A stretch of 64,000 nt of DNA from Liriodendron chinense. Its lineage: Eukaryota; Streptophyta; Magnoliopsida; Magnoliales; Magnoliaceae. The DNA is taken from assembly GCA_003013855.2 (NCBI GenBank), contig ML058338.1:62001-126000 (forward strand). Direction: 5' to 3'. The number at the start of each line of letters is the position of its first letter. Position 1 is the stretch's first letter. The notes below the pieces were generated by a model that was not told the DNA's origin, made no database searches, and saw only the letters and a list, made by a program, of their open reading frames with translations. The translations under genes were made by a program, and so were the position numbers. Positions 47,628 to 59,402 of the stretch are shown here, in pieces.

Positions 47628-48565
47628 TGATCGTTATCCAAGCTCTCCATGTATGATATGTAAGAACATGCATAAGTACGTTTGCACAAAAGCACATAAA
47701 TACAGGGCGGGAAATGGGTCAGGTCGGCTTGCAGGGATGATCAGGACCGTTGGTATGGTGGGTTTCACTGTGGATGGCCCATGTACCAAAGCACTGCCCA
47801 GATTGAAATATCCAAGCCATGGAATGCTTGGCCTTTTCTTGATTGAATGTAAACTGCCATTGCCTTTTCTTTCTTAATCTATTTCTTGGCCACCTATATA
47901 TTGAAGGGTAAGGACCTCTCCAATTGGAAGGATTTCAATTGCATGGGCCAACCATGGTGGGCTTTATCATATCAAAGGTTCGAATGACTGGATCATGGCC
48001 CCACTTGTATCAATAAAAAGCCTGAAGCATACTATACAAACTTTCTACCGAATGTAGATGGACTATAACACAGAAAATAATGAAGATAAAAATAGTGTTA
48101 CATGAGCAAACTATACTCTATCCAAATAAAATGATTTTTTTTTTCTCAAGATGTTGGAATTGAATCCTGGCCATACATTCTCCCCATCTCCACCTCATAA
48201 ATCGTAGATGTTGAATGGCCCACCAATAAACAAGAATGTACATGTGACTGACTAGGACAAACCTGAACTCGGCTCAGTTCCAGCATCTGAGAATGGTTGA
48301 GGGCTGGTTTACCATCCGGTAGTTTTTACCATAGTTTAGAATGTTTACCGAACTCAGCAGAGTCGATTTGACTTGTTAGTAGAGGGTCTAACTCAATTGA
48401 AAAACCTGCTTCATCAAGACTGGGTTAACTCATCGAGTTGCATAAAAGTGTAATTGGGCTGAGTCGACTTGTAAAACTAAATGAGTCTTCCAAGGTTTTT
48501 AAGCACCCCACTCATTAATAAGGAATGAATAACTGTAGGAGGTGGTAATGGGCTGGGTGGCTGGC
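47628..48565. other. Downstream flank of RLK copy 2
   Basis: No gene recognised. Contains a possible 3' untranslated region (TACAGGGCGGG.. onward), TCAATAAAAAG near 48010 as a candidate polyadenylation-like signal, and a GTGGGCC-poor repeat-like stretch with GAGTCGACTTG-type motifs also found near 44.9 and 45.75 kb. Confidence 0.4.
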
Positions 48566-48570
48566 CATGT

Positions 48571-49107
48571 TGTTGTGAAGGCCTCATTACTGTGCAGAAA
48601 CAAAGACCACCGACTGGTCGGTCAGTGGACAGATTGGTGCAGTTTTGAGTCCAAACTCTCTGGACGTTTTTTGGCTTTTTGAGACTGGTCACTAGACCGG
48701 TCGCTGCTAGCTCAGACCGGTCTGGGGACAGGTCTGAGTTGAGGCAGTGGGCATGCTATCTCTCTGGACTATGTGCGAGGGCGACCGGTCTGCGGAATTT
48801 GTAGTGCTGCGCGGTTTTCGCGCTACTTGTTTCTAATTTCGGCTTTCCTTTTATAAATATGTTTCCTAATCATACTAGACCTTATTCTAAGCAATACCTA
48901 GGTGATCTAAATGGGATTAGGGTTATTGGGAGAGAGGATTGAGAAAATTGTGTGCCTTGTTCATCTTTGGGATCTACTTGGGTAGTTTTAGCTCTGTAAT
49001 CATCTAAATTCATAGTGGAAGGCGTTTGCTTTTGCATTGATTGCTTGTGTGGTTGTGTGGTGATTGTTTGATCTTCTTCGGTGCTTCCGCTGACCGGATT
49101 TCCGACA
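48571..49107 (+). repeat. 5' LTR of the Copia element
   Basis: 537 bp, TGTTGTGAAGG..CGACA. Contains repeated GACCGGTC/ACCGGTCTG palindromes in the upstream half and a TATA-box-like TATAAATA at 48852-48859. The 3' LTR has a similar order but is about 98 bp longer, with extra GACCGGTC units and a CTGCAAGGGTTTTCCACATA block. Confidence 0.93.
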
Positions 49108-49109
49108 AG

Positions 49110-49120
49110 TGGTATCAGAG
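49110..49120 (+). promoter_or_regulatory. Primer-binding site (initiator tRNA-Met type)
   Basis: TGGTATCAGAG lies two bases after the 5' LTR end, complementary to the 3' end of plant initiator tRNA-Met as usual in Copia elements. Confidence 0.9.
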
Positions 49121-49163
49121 ATATCGTTGGAGGGTTGAAGAAGAAGTTTTCTGAAACGATCTC

Positions 49164-49900
49164 ATGGCTTCAAGTACAAAGTTCGACGTTGAGAAGTTCT
49201 CAGGTAAAAATAACTTTGAGTTATGGAAGGTGAAGATGCGTGTCGTCCTAACTCAGCAAGGGGTCGTGAATGCCCTTGGAAAGCGTCCTGCCGAGATGAA
49301 AGATGAGGAGTGGACGAAGATGGATGAGAAGACTATGGCTTCAATCCAATTGTGCCTTGTTGATGACGTCCACTATAACGTCATGAAGGAGAAGACCGCT
49401 GTAGAGACATAGACCAAGCTAGAGAACATCTATGCGAAGAAGTCTCTAGAAAATCGCATGTATCTAATGATGCAACTCTGCACCTTAAAGATGACCGAGG
49501 GGACAGATGTGGAGGACCACATTAGCACGTTCAATAAACTGATTTGCAAGTTGCTCGATTTTGGTGAGCAGATGAAGGACGAGTATCAAGCCTTGATATT
49601 GTTGAACTCGCTTCCTAGTTCATATGAGTCACTTAGGAACTCGTTGTGCGTGGCTAGGGACACTATTAGTGTCAAGACCTTTGTCTCAGCCCTTTAATCG
49701 AAGGTCATGAGACAGAAAAACGGTGATACTAATTCCTCCTCCAAAGCACTGTTTATGAGAGGAAGGAATTCTGAGTGAGGTGAAGGATCGTCGTCACGTT
49801 CTCGATCTAAATCGAAGGGCAAGGGCAAAGGCAAGTTGAAGTGTTGGGGATGTGGCCAAGTTGGGCACATGAAGAAGGACTTGCAAGAGTCCTAAGTATA
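49164..49900 (+). pseudogene. Copia gag, with in-frame stops
   Basis: It starts MASSTKFDVEKFSGKNNFEL and continues with KVKMRVVLTQQG and CLVDDV. A TAG at 49410-49412 replaces the Trp codon expected before TKLENIY. The second part (LMMQLCTLKMTEGTDVEDH, FNKLICKLLDFGEQ) runs to another stop near 49697. The zinc knuckle CWGCGQVGHMKKD is at about 49841, followed by a frameshift where the last Cys should be. Confidence 0.88.
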
Positions 49901-51090
49901 AGAAGGAGAAGTCAGGAGATTCTTCTAGGGAAGCCAATACTGTTGAAGTCGAGGAAGGTGGTAGTGATGTGTGTGAGGTCTTGACGGTGTCAAAGACTGT
50001 ATCTCTCTGTGATGAGTGGATCATGGACTACGGGGCTCGTATCATATGTGCCCAAATATGAGCGTCTTTACTTCTTATAGGGAGTATGAGGGACGCTCGG
50101 TATTTCTAGGCGATGACTACGCATGCAAGGTTGTCGGGATTGGTACAGTGCACATCAAGATGTTCAATGGGATCGAACGGACCTTAACAGAAGTGAGGCA
50201 CGTTCCTAAGTTGAGGAAGAATCTGATCTCCCTTAGTGCACTTGAAGCATTAGTGTGCAAGTTCACCAGTTTTGACCGGTTCTGCAAAGTTTCAAAGGGG
50301 GCCCTTGTAATTATGAAGGGACAGAGGTATGGTAACATTTACAGGTTGATTGGGAGCACTTCAGTAGGTGGAGCTGTAGTGACTGTAGCGGATTCCAAGT
50401 CTGCACGTATGTGGCATGCACGCTTAGGCTACATGAGCGAGCAGGGCATGAAGGTACTCTCTGAACGATCTTTGATTCATTCCTTTAAATCTGTAGACTT
50501 TAGTATATGTGAACATTGCATGTATGGGAAACAGTCTACATTGTCATTTGAAGGGGGAAAACATGTATGTAAAATGATGCTTGATTATGTCCATTCCGAT
50601 GTATTAGGGCCGTCGCCCGTTATTTCTGTTGGGGGGGTCATCGTGGTTCGTGTCATTTATCAATGATTATAGCAGGAAGGTTTGGGTTTATTTTCTAAAA
50701 AATGAATCCGATGTCTTCATGACCTTCAGGTATTGGGAGGCGATGGTGAAGAATCAGTCAGGGCAGAAATTGAAAATTTTAAGCACCAATAATGGTGGTG
50801 AGTTCACTTCCAGGAAATTTAACATATATTGTAAAGAGGAGGGGATCGTGAGGCACAACACAGTGCGCCACATGCCAGAGCAGAATGGTGTGGCAGAGCG
50901 GATGAATCGGACTCTCTTGGAGAGAGCTCGATCCATGATTAGTAATGTTGGGTTGGGCAAAGAGCTATGGACTGAGGCCGTTAACACGTCTTGTTACTTG
51001 ATAAATTGGTCACCCTCTATGGCAATTGAATGTAAAATCCCTGAGGAAGTGTGGAGTGGTGGTACGTTAGACTACTCAAGTCTGTGAGTC
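49900..51090 (+). pseudogene. Copia protease and integrase remnants
   Basis: The protease active-site region reads WIMDYGAR, where DSGAS is usual, so the catalytic Asp-Ser/Thr-Gly is altered. The integrase region shows MWHARLGYMSEQGMK and CEHCMYGKQ (zinc-binding part), LDYVHSDVLGP (first Asp of DDE), a frameshift near 50630, then NNGGEFTSRKF (second Asp region, D to N at the start) and PEQNGVAERMNRTLLE (catalytic Glu). It stops after LDYSSL at 51087. Confidence 0.88.
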
Positions 51091-51264
51091 TTTGGTTGTG
51101 AGGCTTACTCTCATGTACCGTCGGTTGAGGGAGATAAGCTAGACCATAGGGCCAGAAAAGGGATCTTTGTTGGCTATGGCGATGGTGTGAAGGGATATCG
51201 AATATATAACCCTGTCACATGAAAGATCACCCTGAGCCGTGATGTCAAGTTTGATGAGGGGTCT

Positions 51265-53020
51265 TTGTTTCGTAAGGATGGTACAAAGGAACCAGAAACA
51301 TCAGAACATGTTGATACTCATGAGGACAAAGATGAGATACAGGCCGATACTGAGGCGCAGACAGAGGTACATGATCAGGTGGAGCAGTCACCTATGCGAA
51401 AAAATCCACCCAGGGATCACAGGTTACCGGTAAGGTATAGGGATGACTCTAACGTTGCATTCACTCTCATTACAAGTGAGGGGGATCCGTCTAACTTTGA
51501 GGAAGCTCTACAGGATGTAGATGCTGAGAAGTGGAAGACAGCAATATAAGACGAGATGGACTCCTTATACAAGAATCATACTTGGAGCTTGTGGAGCTTC
51601 CAGTGGGCCGAAAAGCGATAAGGTGTAAGTGGATTTTTTGAAAGAAACAATATAGATACAAGGCAAGGTTGGTGGCGAAAGGTTATGCTCAGTGAGAAGG
51701 CGTAGACTTTAGTGAGATTTTTGCACCGGTTGTGAAGCAAGTCTCTATCAGGTTCGTATTGGCGCTGGTTGACGAATACGACCTCAAGCTGGAACAGATG
51801 GATGTGAAGACTGCTTTCCTGCATGAGGAATTGAAAGAGCAGATATACATGGTGCAACCAGAAGGTTATACAGTGCAAGGGGCCGTGAACAAGGTTTACA
51901 GGTTGAGGAGATCGTTGTATGGTCTCAAACAGTCACCTAGGCAGTAGTACAAGAAATTTGATTCATTCATGATGAATCGAGGCTTTACCAGGAGCGAGTA
52001 TGATCATTGTGTCTATTTCAAGACACTGAATAATGAGAAGTTTCTCATACTGGTGTTGAATGTCGATGACATGCTTATTGCCAGTCATAGCATGTCTAAC
52101 ATCGATGTGTTGAAGACTCAGCTATCAGGGACATTTGAGATGAAGGATCTGGGGGCTGCAAAGAGGGTTCTTGACATAGATATTCATAGAGACAGGAAGA
52201 GGAGCAGGTTGTGGTTATCTTAGGAAGAATACCTTGAGAAGGTATTGAAAAAGTTCGAGATGGACAAGTCCAAACCGGTTAGCATTCCCCACGCGGCTCA
52301 CTTCAAGCTATCTTCTGAACATTGTCCCAAAACGGATGAAGAAAAGAGTGTTATGTCTCATGTGCCCTATTCAAGTGCTATGGGCAGTTTAACGTATGCC
52401 ATGGTCTGTACAAGACCAGATATTTCACTAGGCTATGGGTGTTGTAAGCCGATTCATGTCTAACCCGGGCAAACGACATTGGGAAGCTGTGAAATGGCTA
52501 CTTCGATACATTCGGGGCACGCAGGACTACGTCTTGACATTTGAGAAGTCCAAGGACAAGTTGATTCGTTATGTCGATTCTGACTACGCAGGACAGTAGG
52601 AGGTCGACTTCAGGATACTAGTTTGTATTAGCGGGTGGAATGATTAGTTGGATGTCCAAGCTTCAGTCTGTGGTGGATTTTTCCACTACTGAAGCTGAGT
52701 ATATGGCAGTGACAGAAGCTTTCAAGGAAGCTGTTTGGTTGAAAGGGATGATAAATCAGTTGGGTATTCAGCATGAAGCCATGCTGGTTAATTGTGCTAG
52801 CTCAAGTGCTATAAATTTGGCTAAAAATTCTGTTTATCACTCACGTATTAAACACATTGATGTGTGTCACCATTTTATTCGACAGATGCTTGAGGAAGGA
52901 GATGTGACTCTGGACAAGATTCACACTAGCGTAAATCCGGTAGATATGCTGACCAAGGTGGTTCTTACAAAGAAGTTCAAGTTCTGCATAACTTCTCTGG
53001 GATTGGTGAAGGCTTCATGA
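51265..53020 (+). pseudogene. Copia reverse transcriptase and RNase H remnants
   Basis: Pieces in order: YKARLVAKGYAQ (then stop), VDFSEIFAPVVK, KLEQMDVKTAFLHEELKEQI, YRLRRSLYGLKQSPRQ (stop), and LNVDDMLIAS, which is the YVDD box with Tyr changed to Asn. Then SSAMGSLTYAMVCTRPDIS, and an RNase H tail with MISWMSKLQSVVDFSTTEAE, SAINLAKNSVYHSRIKHIDV and VNPVDMLTK. Several TAG/TGA stops separate the pieces. Confidence 0.9.
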
Positions 53021-53123
53021 AGACGTAGTGATGCATGAGAAGCGACGACTATGATTGATGATGAGTTGGTTCTTTGAAGAGTAGAAGAGATGGCTCGAAG
53101 TCTAATGATGCCTTGGTGGAGTT

Positions 53124-53758
53124 TGTTGTGAAGGACTCATTACTGTGCAGAAACAGAGACCACCGACCGGTCGTCTGACCGGTCGGTCAGTGGACAATTG
53201 GTGCATTTTTTAGTCCAAACTCTTTGGACGTTTTTGGCTTTTTGAGACCGGTCGCTGGTAGCTCAGACCGGTTACCCGACCGGTTGCTCAGACCGGTCTG
53301 GCGACAGGTCTGAGTTGAGGTAGTGGGCATGCTATCTCTCTGGACTATGTGCGACCGGTTGTCCGACCGGTCGCTCGATCGGTCTGTGGTCTGTGGAATT
53401 TGTAGTATTGCGCGGTTTTCACGCTACTTGTTTCTAATTTCGGCTTTCCTTTTATAAATATGTTTCCTAATCGTACTAGATCTTATTCTAAGCAATACCT
53501 AGGTGATCTAAATGAGATTAGGGTTATTGGGAGAGAGGATTAAGAGAATTTTGTGCCTTGTTCATCTTTGGGATTTACTCGGGTAGTTCTAGCTCTGTAA
53601 TTATCTGGATTCATAGTGGAAGGTATCGCTTTGTGCCGTGGTTTTTTCCTGCAAGGGTTTTCCACATAAAATTCGATTGCTTTTACGTTGATTGCTTGTG
53701 TGGTTGTGTGGTGATTGTTTGATCTTCTTCGGTGCTTCCGCTAACCAGATTTTCAACA
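53124..53758 (+). repeat. 3' LTR of the Copia element
   Basis: 635 bp, beginning TGTTGTGAAGGACTC and ending TTTTCAACA. It has more GACCGGTC-type units than the 5' LTR. The preceding CCTTGGTGGAGT is a weak polypurine tract. Followed by the target duplication CATGT. Confidence 0.93.
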
Positions 53759-53964
53759 CATGTAAGTTAGAGCCTGAACCACTAAACCTGCTTAAGGGAT
53801 GGCCCGGACCATTGACTCTAAAAGTAGTTTATGTCTATTTTGAGCAGAACATCCTAGCCATGTAAAATGTGGGTCACAACATAAAGCCCACATGTTGCTA
53901 AGATTGCAATGGTCTTTTTTTAAGCTACCCCGTTGAATTCAATGGAATCTGACGGTATGAATTA

Positions 53965-54200
53965 GGGGCTGTTTGGCATCTCGACTCTAATTCAATAAGA
54001 GCTTTTTCAATAAGAACTTCTCTGATAAGCTCTTTTCGTTCAAGCTCTTGCTCTAAATAATATCGTTTGGTAAAATCACTTTTTCAAAATAATAAAAACT
54101 CTTATTTGAAATATGCATGTTTGGCAAAATGTTCAAATAAGAGCTTGTTTAATGGGTAGTTGATGTCATTTTTAAAGATTGCAAAAACTCTACTAGGAGA
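53965..54200. mobile_element. hAT-like element end next to minisatellite
   Basis: Begins GGGGCTGTTTGGCATC with AATAAGAGCTTTT, AATAAGAACTT and TTTGGTAAAATC modules, as at 18.17-18.40 kb. Other terminus not identified. Confidence 0.35.
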
Positions 54201-54289
54201 GTAATCCATATGGTTGTTTTGGTGGATCTCACCATGGATGGATCGTGCCCCAAATGGTAAAAGAATGGATGGCTACAATTTTTATATTT

Positions 54290-54640
54290 TAAGGCATTTG
54301 GGTAATCTATTATGTCAAACATTGGATGTGGATCATCCCTCATATGGAGTCCACATTGATGTGGAACGTCCATCGTGTATGCCAAACCTTCGAAGTGGAC
54401 CATCCATCATGCAAGGCCCGTCTTAGATGTAGACCATTCATCATAAGGGGCCCACCTTGATGTAGGCAATCCATCATGCGGGGCCCTCAATGTCCACTAC
54501 CCATCACTCATCACGCGGAGTACACATTTGATGTCCCCTTACATTCGAAGTGGATTGTCCATATTGTAGGGCCCATTTTTTATATTCACCATCCATCGTA
54601 TGGGGTGCACCTATGTGGATCATCCATCATGTGCCGGTGA
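54290..54640. repeat. GTGGGCCC minisatellite, inverted relative to the first
   Basis: About ten imperfect units of the type GATGTGGACCATCCATCATG then GGGGCCCACCTT. This is the reverse complement of the 9850-10480 unit. Confidence 0.75.
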
Positions 54641-55045
54641 AACTTATACCTAACAGGTAGTACACTCTGGAATCTACACCTGAGAGGTAATCCACCCCAG
54701 GTGAACTATACCTGGCAGGTAGTGCTACACGGTGTGAAACTACACCCGGTAGGTAATACACTTCGTGTGAATTCGGTAATACACCTGGTAAGTAACACAC
54801 CCCGGGGTGGTAGTTAAACCCAGTAAGTAGTACACCCGCGTGGAAACTACAGTCGACTGGTAGTATACCCGGGTAGAAGTTACAGGTAGTAGGTAGTACA
54901 CCAGGGTGGAAACTACACCTGTTGGGTAGTTCACCCCGGGTGAACTACACCTACCATGTAGTACAACCCGGTGTAAAACTACACCCAGTGTAAAACTACA
55001 CCCAGTAGGTAATACACTTAACACGTAATACACCCGGTGGTCTCC
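54640..55045. repeat. Minisatellite of ~30-bp units (GGTAGTACACCC type)
   Basis: At least a dozen drifting units combine AACTACACCTGG, TAGGTAGTACAC and CCGGGTG. Period about 28-34 bp. The 109-residue minus-strand open frame over it (VYYLL/STRVYY repeats) is a repeat artefact. Confidence 0.85.
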
Positions 55046-55654
55046 GACTCTAGTATACATATAACTCAAGCTTAATAATAAACCGTTGTTATTTTATTAA
55101 ATTGTTAGATATGTGTTGCCAGGTGGGTAAACCCTGGTATTAATAATGTCATCAAATGAAAATAAAATAGAAAAATGATAGAAATAATATAAATGTCTTG
55201 ATTCGTAGCAGCCACTTCTTTCTTCGTTAAGATACTTGGTGGTTCCTCCACTTATTCAGGTTCCTGCTCATGTATATCATATATACCATCTGTATATATT
55301 TACTTCCATCAGCGGGGAAGTCCAGTGAGTAAACCCATCATGGTTCACACCCGTTCAAATAAGTAATACATCCAAATACAACCTTACAATTAAATTTACA
55401 CTATGGATGCAATAATATTATGCAAGATGATATGATACATCAAGTGGGCATTACTCAGTCTTCCACTTGCTTCGATTGGATCACATCAATCGGCTCCCCC
55501 TCCTTGTAGGGCGGACTTCCACATATTAGTGGGCTTCCAGGATGGTCCCTGGGTAACCGGGTACTTAAGTACCTACCAGTCTTCCAAAGCGATGCTCCAG
55601 GATAACAATGTATGAATGTATGAAGTGTATGGCATGTCGTATGCAATAATCATC

Positions 55655-55810
55655 TCCTTGATTGAGAGGCAACAGATAATTCATTCATCTCTCCTTTTGA
55701 GAGGCATATATATATATTAGTCAATCATCTTTCCTTTTGAGAGGCACATACATATCATTCGTGTCATCTCTCATTTTGAGAGGCACATACATATTATTTG
55801 TCATTCCTTT
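55655..55810. repeat. Tandem repeat with TTTTGAGAGGCACATACATA
   Basis: Three to four units of about 45 bp with CATCTCTCATTTTGAGAGGC and ACATACATATCATT motifs, inside the LTR-type region. Confidence 0.7.
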
Positions 55811-57259
55811 CATTCAACATGTATAAGTAATAAAATTCATTGGCATATATGCATAACACCATCATAATCAACATAAGTCACCCTAAGCATAGCATCACAC
55901 CACAAAAACTTACTTTATTCAAATGAATAGGAAACATGTTGGGATTTACTCACCTTGATTCGGCGGAGAGGATTTCGTAGAATATATGTATCGGATCAAT
56001 TTAAAAACCACTGATTTGGAAATAATTTAAACGAGCATCAATCAACATCACACATTATGTTCATCACATAACCTACTTATTTAAAATGACAAGGAAACGT
56101 GTTGGGATGTACTCACCTTGAATTAGGTGACGTGGATTCCAAAAGTTACTACAAATTCCAATTTACTTATAAATTCCCTATTATAATTTCATCAAATCAG
56201 TCTAAGTATTTTAACTAGAACAGATTTAACAACTTTTTGAGATGTTCTTCATTTACTTAATTTACATGGGTTTACTGACCACCCGGGTTAGATCTGGATC
56301 ATCTATTTATTCTCACATGAATCAAATTTGGGGAAAGGTGAATAGATCATTAGATTTAGACCCTGCATGATTATGTTCCATTCCGAATATGTTTTTAACG
56401 TCGATTTTCCCCAATGATCGCAGTGGCCCACCAGATGGTCAGATCCATCCAGGATTTTGGGTATTGATTTATATTCACTCTAGAATACGGATCGCATAGA
56501 ACAACTTTGATGCATCAAATAGGACCACAACTTCTAATCACATCTTGCATTAGATCAGATCGGTGTGGTCCCTCCGATGACTAGATAGATTTAGAATTTA
56601 GGGATAGGGTATATTTCAGCCTTAGGGATCAGGTGACCCATTCGGATCTGATCCCGCACAAACGGATGTCCAACGGTCGATCTTTACAACAAGAGATCCA
56701 GGATAGATCTATCCTTTACATAGTCTATTCTTTACAATTCATCCACAGATCAATACCAGGGACAGGTGGAAGATCAATCCCATCCATTATGTGGATCGAG
56801 CAAAAATAAGCTAAAAGGACAAAAATAAAATAGAAAAAGATTATAATCTTAGATATGATGATTGTGGCGTATCCGTTTGTTCGGATCAAACTAGATCTTT
56901 GGGCCCTATCATTATTTGTCTTTTACGAACAAATGATTCATTCAGATCGGATCTAGAGCAACTAGATATTTATCAATCAATTTCTACAACATAGACCTCG
57001 CATAGAATTAAACCTTTTACATTTGTCTTTTCATCAAAATTCTCTACAGACCTATGTGATGAACATGTGGCTGATCCATACCATTCATTGCATAGATCTA
57101 ACAATTGTACTTTAAATTGACAAAATTAAAATATAATAAACATGTAGAACCTACCTCTCTGAGTCTTGAGACCTGTTGGAACTCAATAACCAACACCTAG
57201 TTTAGTAGGGTTTTGGGTTAGTTCGATGGAGCAACTCGTCACTCCCTCTCTCATTCACG

Positions 57260-57261
<2 letters not shown>

Positions 57262-57304
<43 letters not shown>

Positions 57305-57342
57305 ATTCTTTCTTCTTCTTCTTCTTCTTCTTCTTCTTTTAT
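57262..57342. repeat. (CT)n and (CTT)n microsatellites
   Basis: About 20 CT units (57262-57302) followed by about nine CTT units (57308-57339). A 63-residue open frame over them is a repeat artefact. Confidence 0.95.
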
Positions 57343-59402
57343 CTGACTTGCGTTGCTGTGATTGAACTCTCACAAAAGAAGAAATTTATATATAGATGGC
57401 TCAGGCGATTTGCATAAGGGAAGGACTCAACGTAGTGACGTTGGCTAAGATCTTCCTATTTGGACGGCAACGATTGAGGGAGATCTCTCTCTAGGTTTAA
57501 AGGATATTACGTATTCTAATCGATAACAAAAAGGAAACAGAAATTTCTAATTTAAACTTGTATTGCAAAGAGGTGGATTTTCGGACTGGGGTAGCTAGGT
57601 GTGGCCCGCTGTGTGGCTGGAAGAACGATTTAAGCCATTCAATAGGCTTTTCAGATCAAGACCAGATGAGGTATAAGAATGGGCTTGATTGGAAGGTCAA
57701 GGTGGACCACACCATAGGCTTTTAGTAAGGGATTTCACAATAGCCTGGTTTCAATGGACGGTTTGGATTAGTGGGGTGGGTCCTACTAGGGTGGACGACA
57801 CGGCATAGTTGGTGCAAGTGGAGCGGCACCGTTGTTTTAAATGGAGAGAAAGATTGAGAAGATTACGTACGTAGTAGGTTTGTTATTGTGGAGGCTGAAA
57901 GTTTAGAGGTTGGAAAGTAGGAGTTATGTGGGGTCCATTGTGATGGTTCATGGGAATCCAATCCATTCAATGTATTTTCTAGGTCGAGATTATGCATAGG
58001 GTAAAAATGAAACTGACCCTAGAATTAGGTGGGCCACATGGCTGAAAATAATGAGAGGGAATGTCTTACGTTAAGAACTCATTGGGTCCACTGGTTGGAC
58101 AGATAATTTCTTAGTATTTGATGGGCGGTTTAATTTGATTATTGGGCCTCATTAATGGTGGAGATTGGTAAGCGGCTGATTAGTGGACCTCACTTTCTGC
58201 TTGGTGGATGAAGATTACTGTCATAACAATTCTCTCACGTCTCTTTTCTATGACAAAAGACGTGTCTGGATTCTCCTGGACTCTCACGTCCATTTTCTAA
58301 AGATGGTAGATTGGGTTTTAGAAGCCAGCCTCACACGGGTTGGGATGGATGATGTATACCGGTAGAAGTTCAATAAATTAGAAAAACTATAAAAGGAACC
58401 ATCAAAATTTTGTTTGAATGGTTCATTTGGAAGCTATGATGAAAATACACAATGAACAGTTGGATGAATTTAAAAATAAAATTTAAATGAACCACATGGT
58501 ACTTTGATGGGTAATTAGGTTGATGTACGGTCGGTTTAGGGAACAGACTACCTGGTTGTAAGATATGAAAGGACTTATGCAATGTTGAATGGTACAGATA
58601 TATATGTGCGGTTTCCTCCTCCTCTAAAATTACAAGATTGCCATGTAAGAGTGACCCATGTCTTTGGCCTTGGAAACAGGCTCGAACATAACCTGATACC
58701 AAATATAATCCGGTAAGGTTGTTAAGGAAAATGTGAGGATCGTGGTGGTAGTGTTTGTTTGATGTTTGAATGGCCCGTTCGGCGGTTACAAATATGATGG
58801 ACTTATATATGGTGTCCTAAAATTAAGATAACTGAATTGTTATAATCCTAACCACATTTAGGGGTTATTGTACGGTCGGTTTCATAAACAGAAACATATA
58901 AAGTGGTTTTTGGATGTGTTTTATGTTAAGAATGTACACCGTCCGCTCTTAGTGACATGTTTATGTATACAAACTCTCTTAAATGGAGAGTTCAACGACA
59001 GGTTAAGCCTATTTCTAGGTGATGAACGAGATAAACGAATCACGCTCTAAATCTAATATGTGTATGGACGGATGTGGAGATTGGGTAGTTCGTTTACTAT
59101 GATTGGGTGGTCCAGATTCAAAACGAATAATCAAATATCTTTATCTAATGGTGATAGGATATTTCTACGGTTGGTTTTGCTAATTGAGTGAAAATACTAG
59201 GAAATTCGGAGATTCTTCCTAACAATCAGCGGTCGGATGACTTACTTTATGAGTGAAAATGGCTTCATATGATTTAGATTCGGATTAAACTACAGATAAA
59301 CGGTTAAAATTACAGGATCCACAACTCTACAATTGAACAAGTGAAATCACAGGTTCTGATCATGTACGGGTATACTCGCACCCAAAATTTCGGGTTGTTA
59401 CA

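Larger units (their letters stand above)
48571..53758 (+). mobile_element. Ty1/Copia LTR retrotransposon, nearly full length, inactive
   Basis: Flanked by the 5-bp duplication CATGT (48566-48570 and 53759-53763). LTRs start TGTTGTGAAGG and end CGACA/CAACA. Order of domains: gag (MASSTKFDVEKFSG), a zinc knuckle, protease, integrase, reverse transcriptase and RNase H, which is the Copia order. Frames are broken by several stops and shifts, so the element cannot make its own proteins. It is inserted about 0.94 kb past the stop codon of RLK copy 2, in the same orientation. Confidence 0.95.
55080..59402 (-). mobile_element. LTR-type sequence, minus strand, starting TGTAACAACCCG
   Basis: On the minus strand the sequence begins at 59402 with TGTAACAACCCGAAATTTTG, a common plant LTR start. 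It continues as long non-coding sequence rich in GTGGGCCAC-type and GGATCC-type motifs. The far end is unclear. A stretch TTTACTCACTGGACTTCCCC (minus, about 55.33 kb) is the kind of motif I recall near the end of large Gypsy-type LTRs. No gag-pol was seen in either strand. Extent is approximate. Confidence 0.4.

Noticed and set aside
54740..55069. 109-residue minus-strand frame with VYYLL repeats
   Set aside because: Produced by the GGTAGTACACCC minisatellite.
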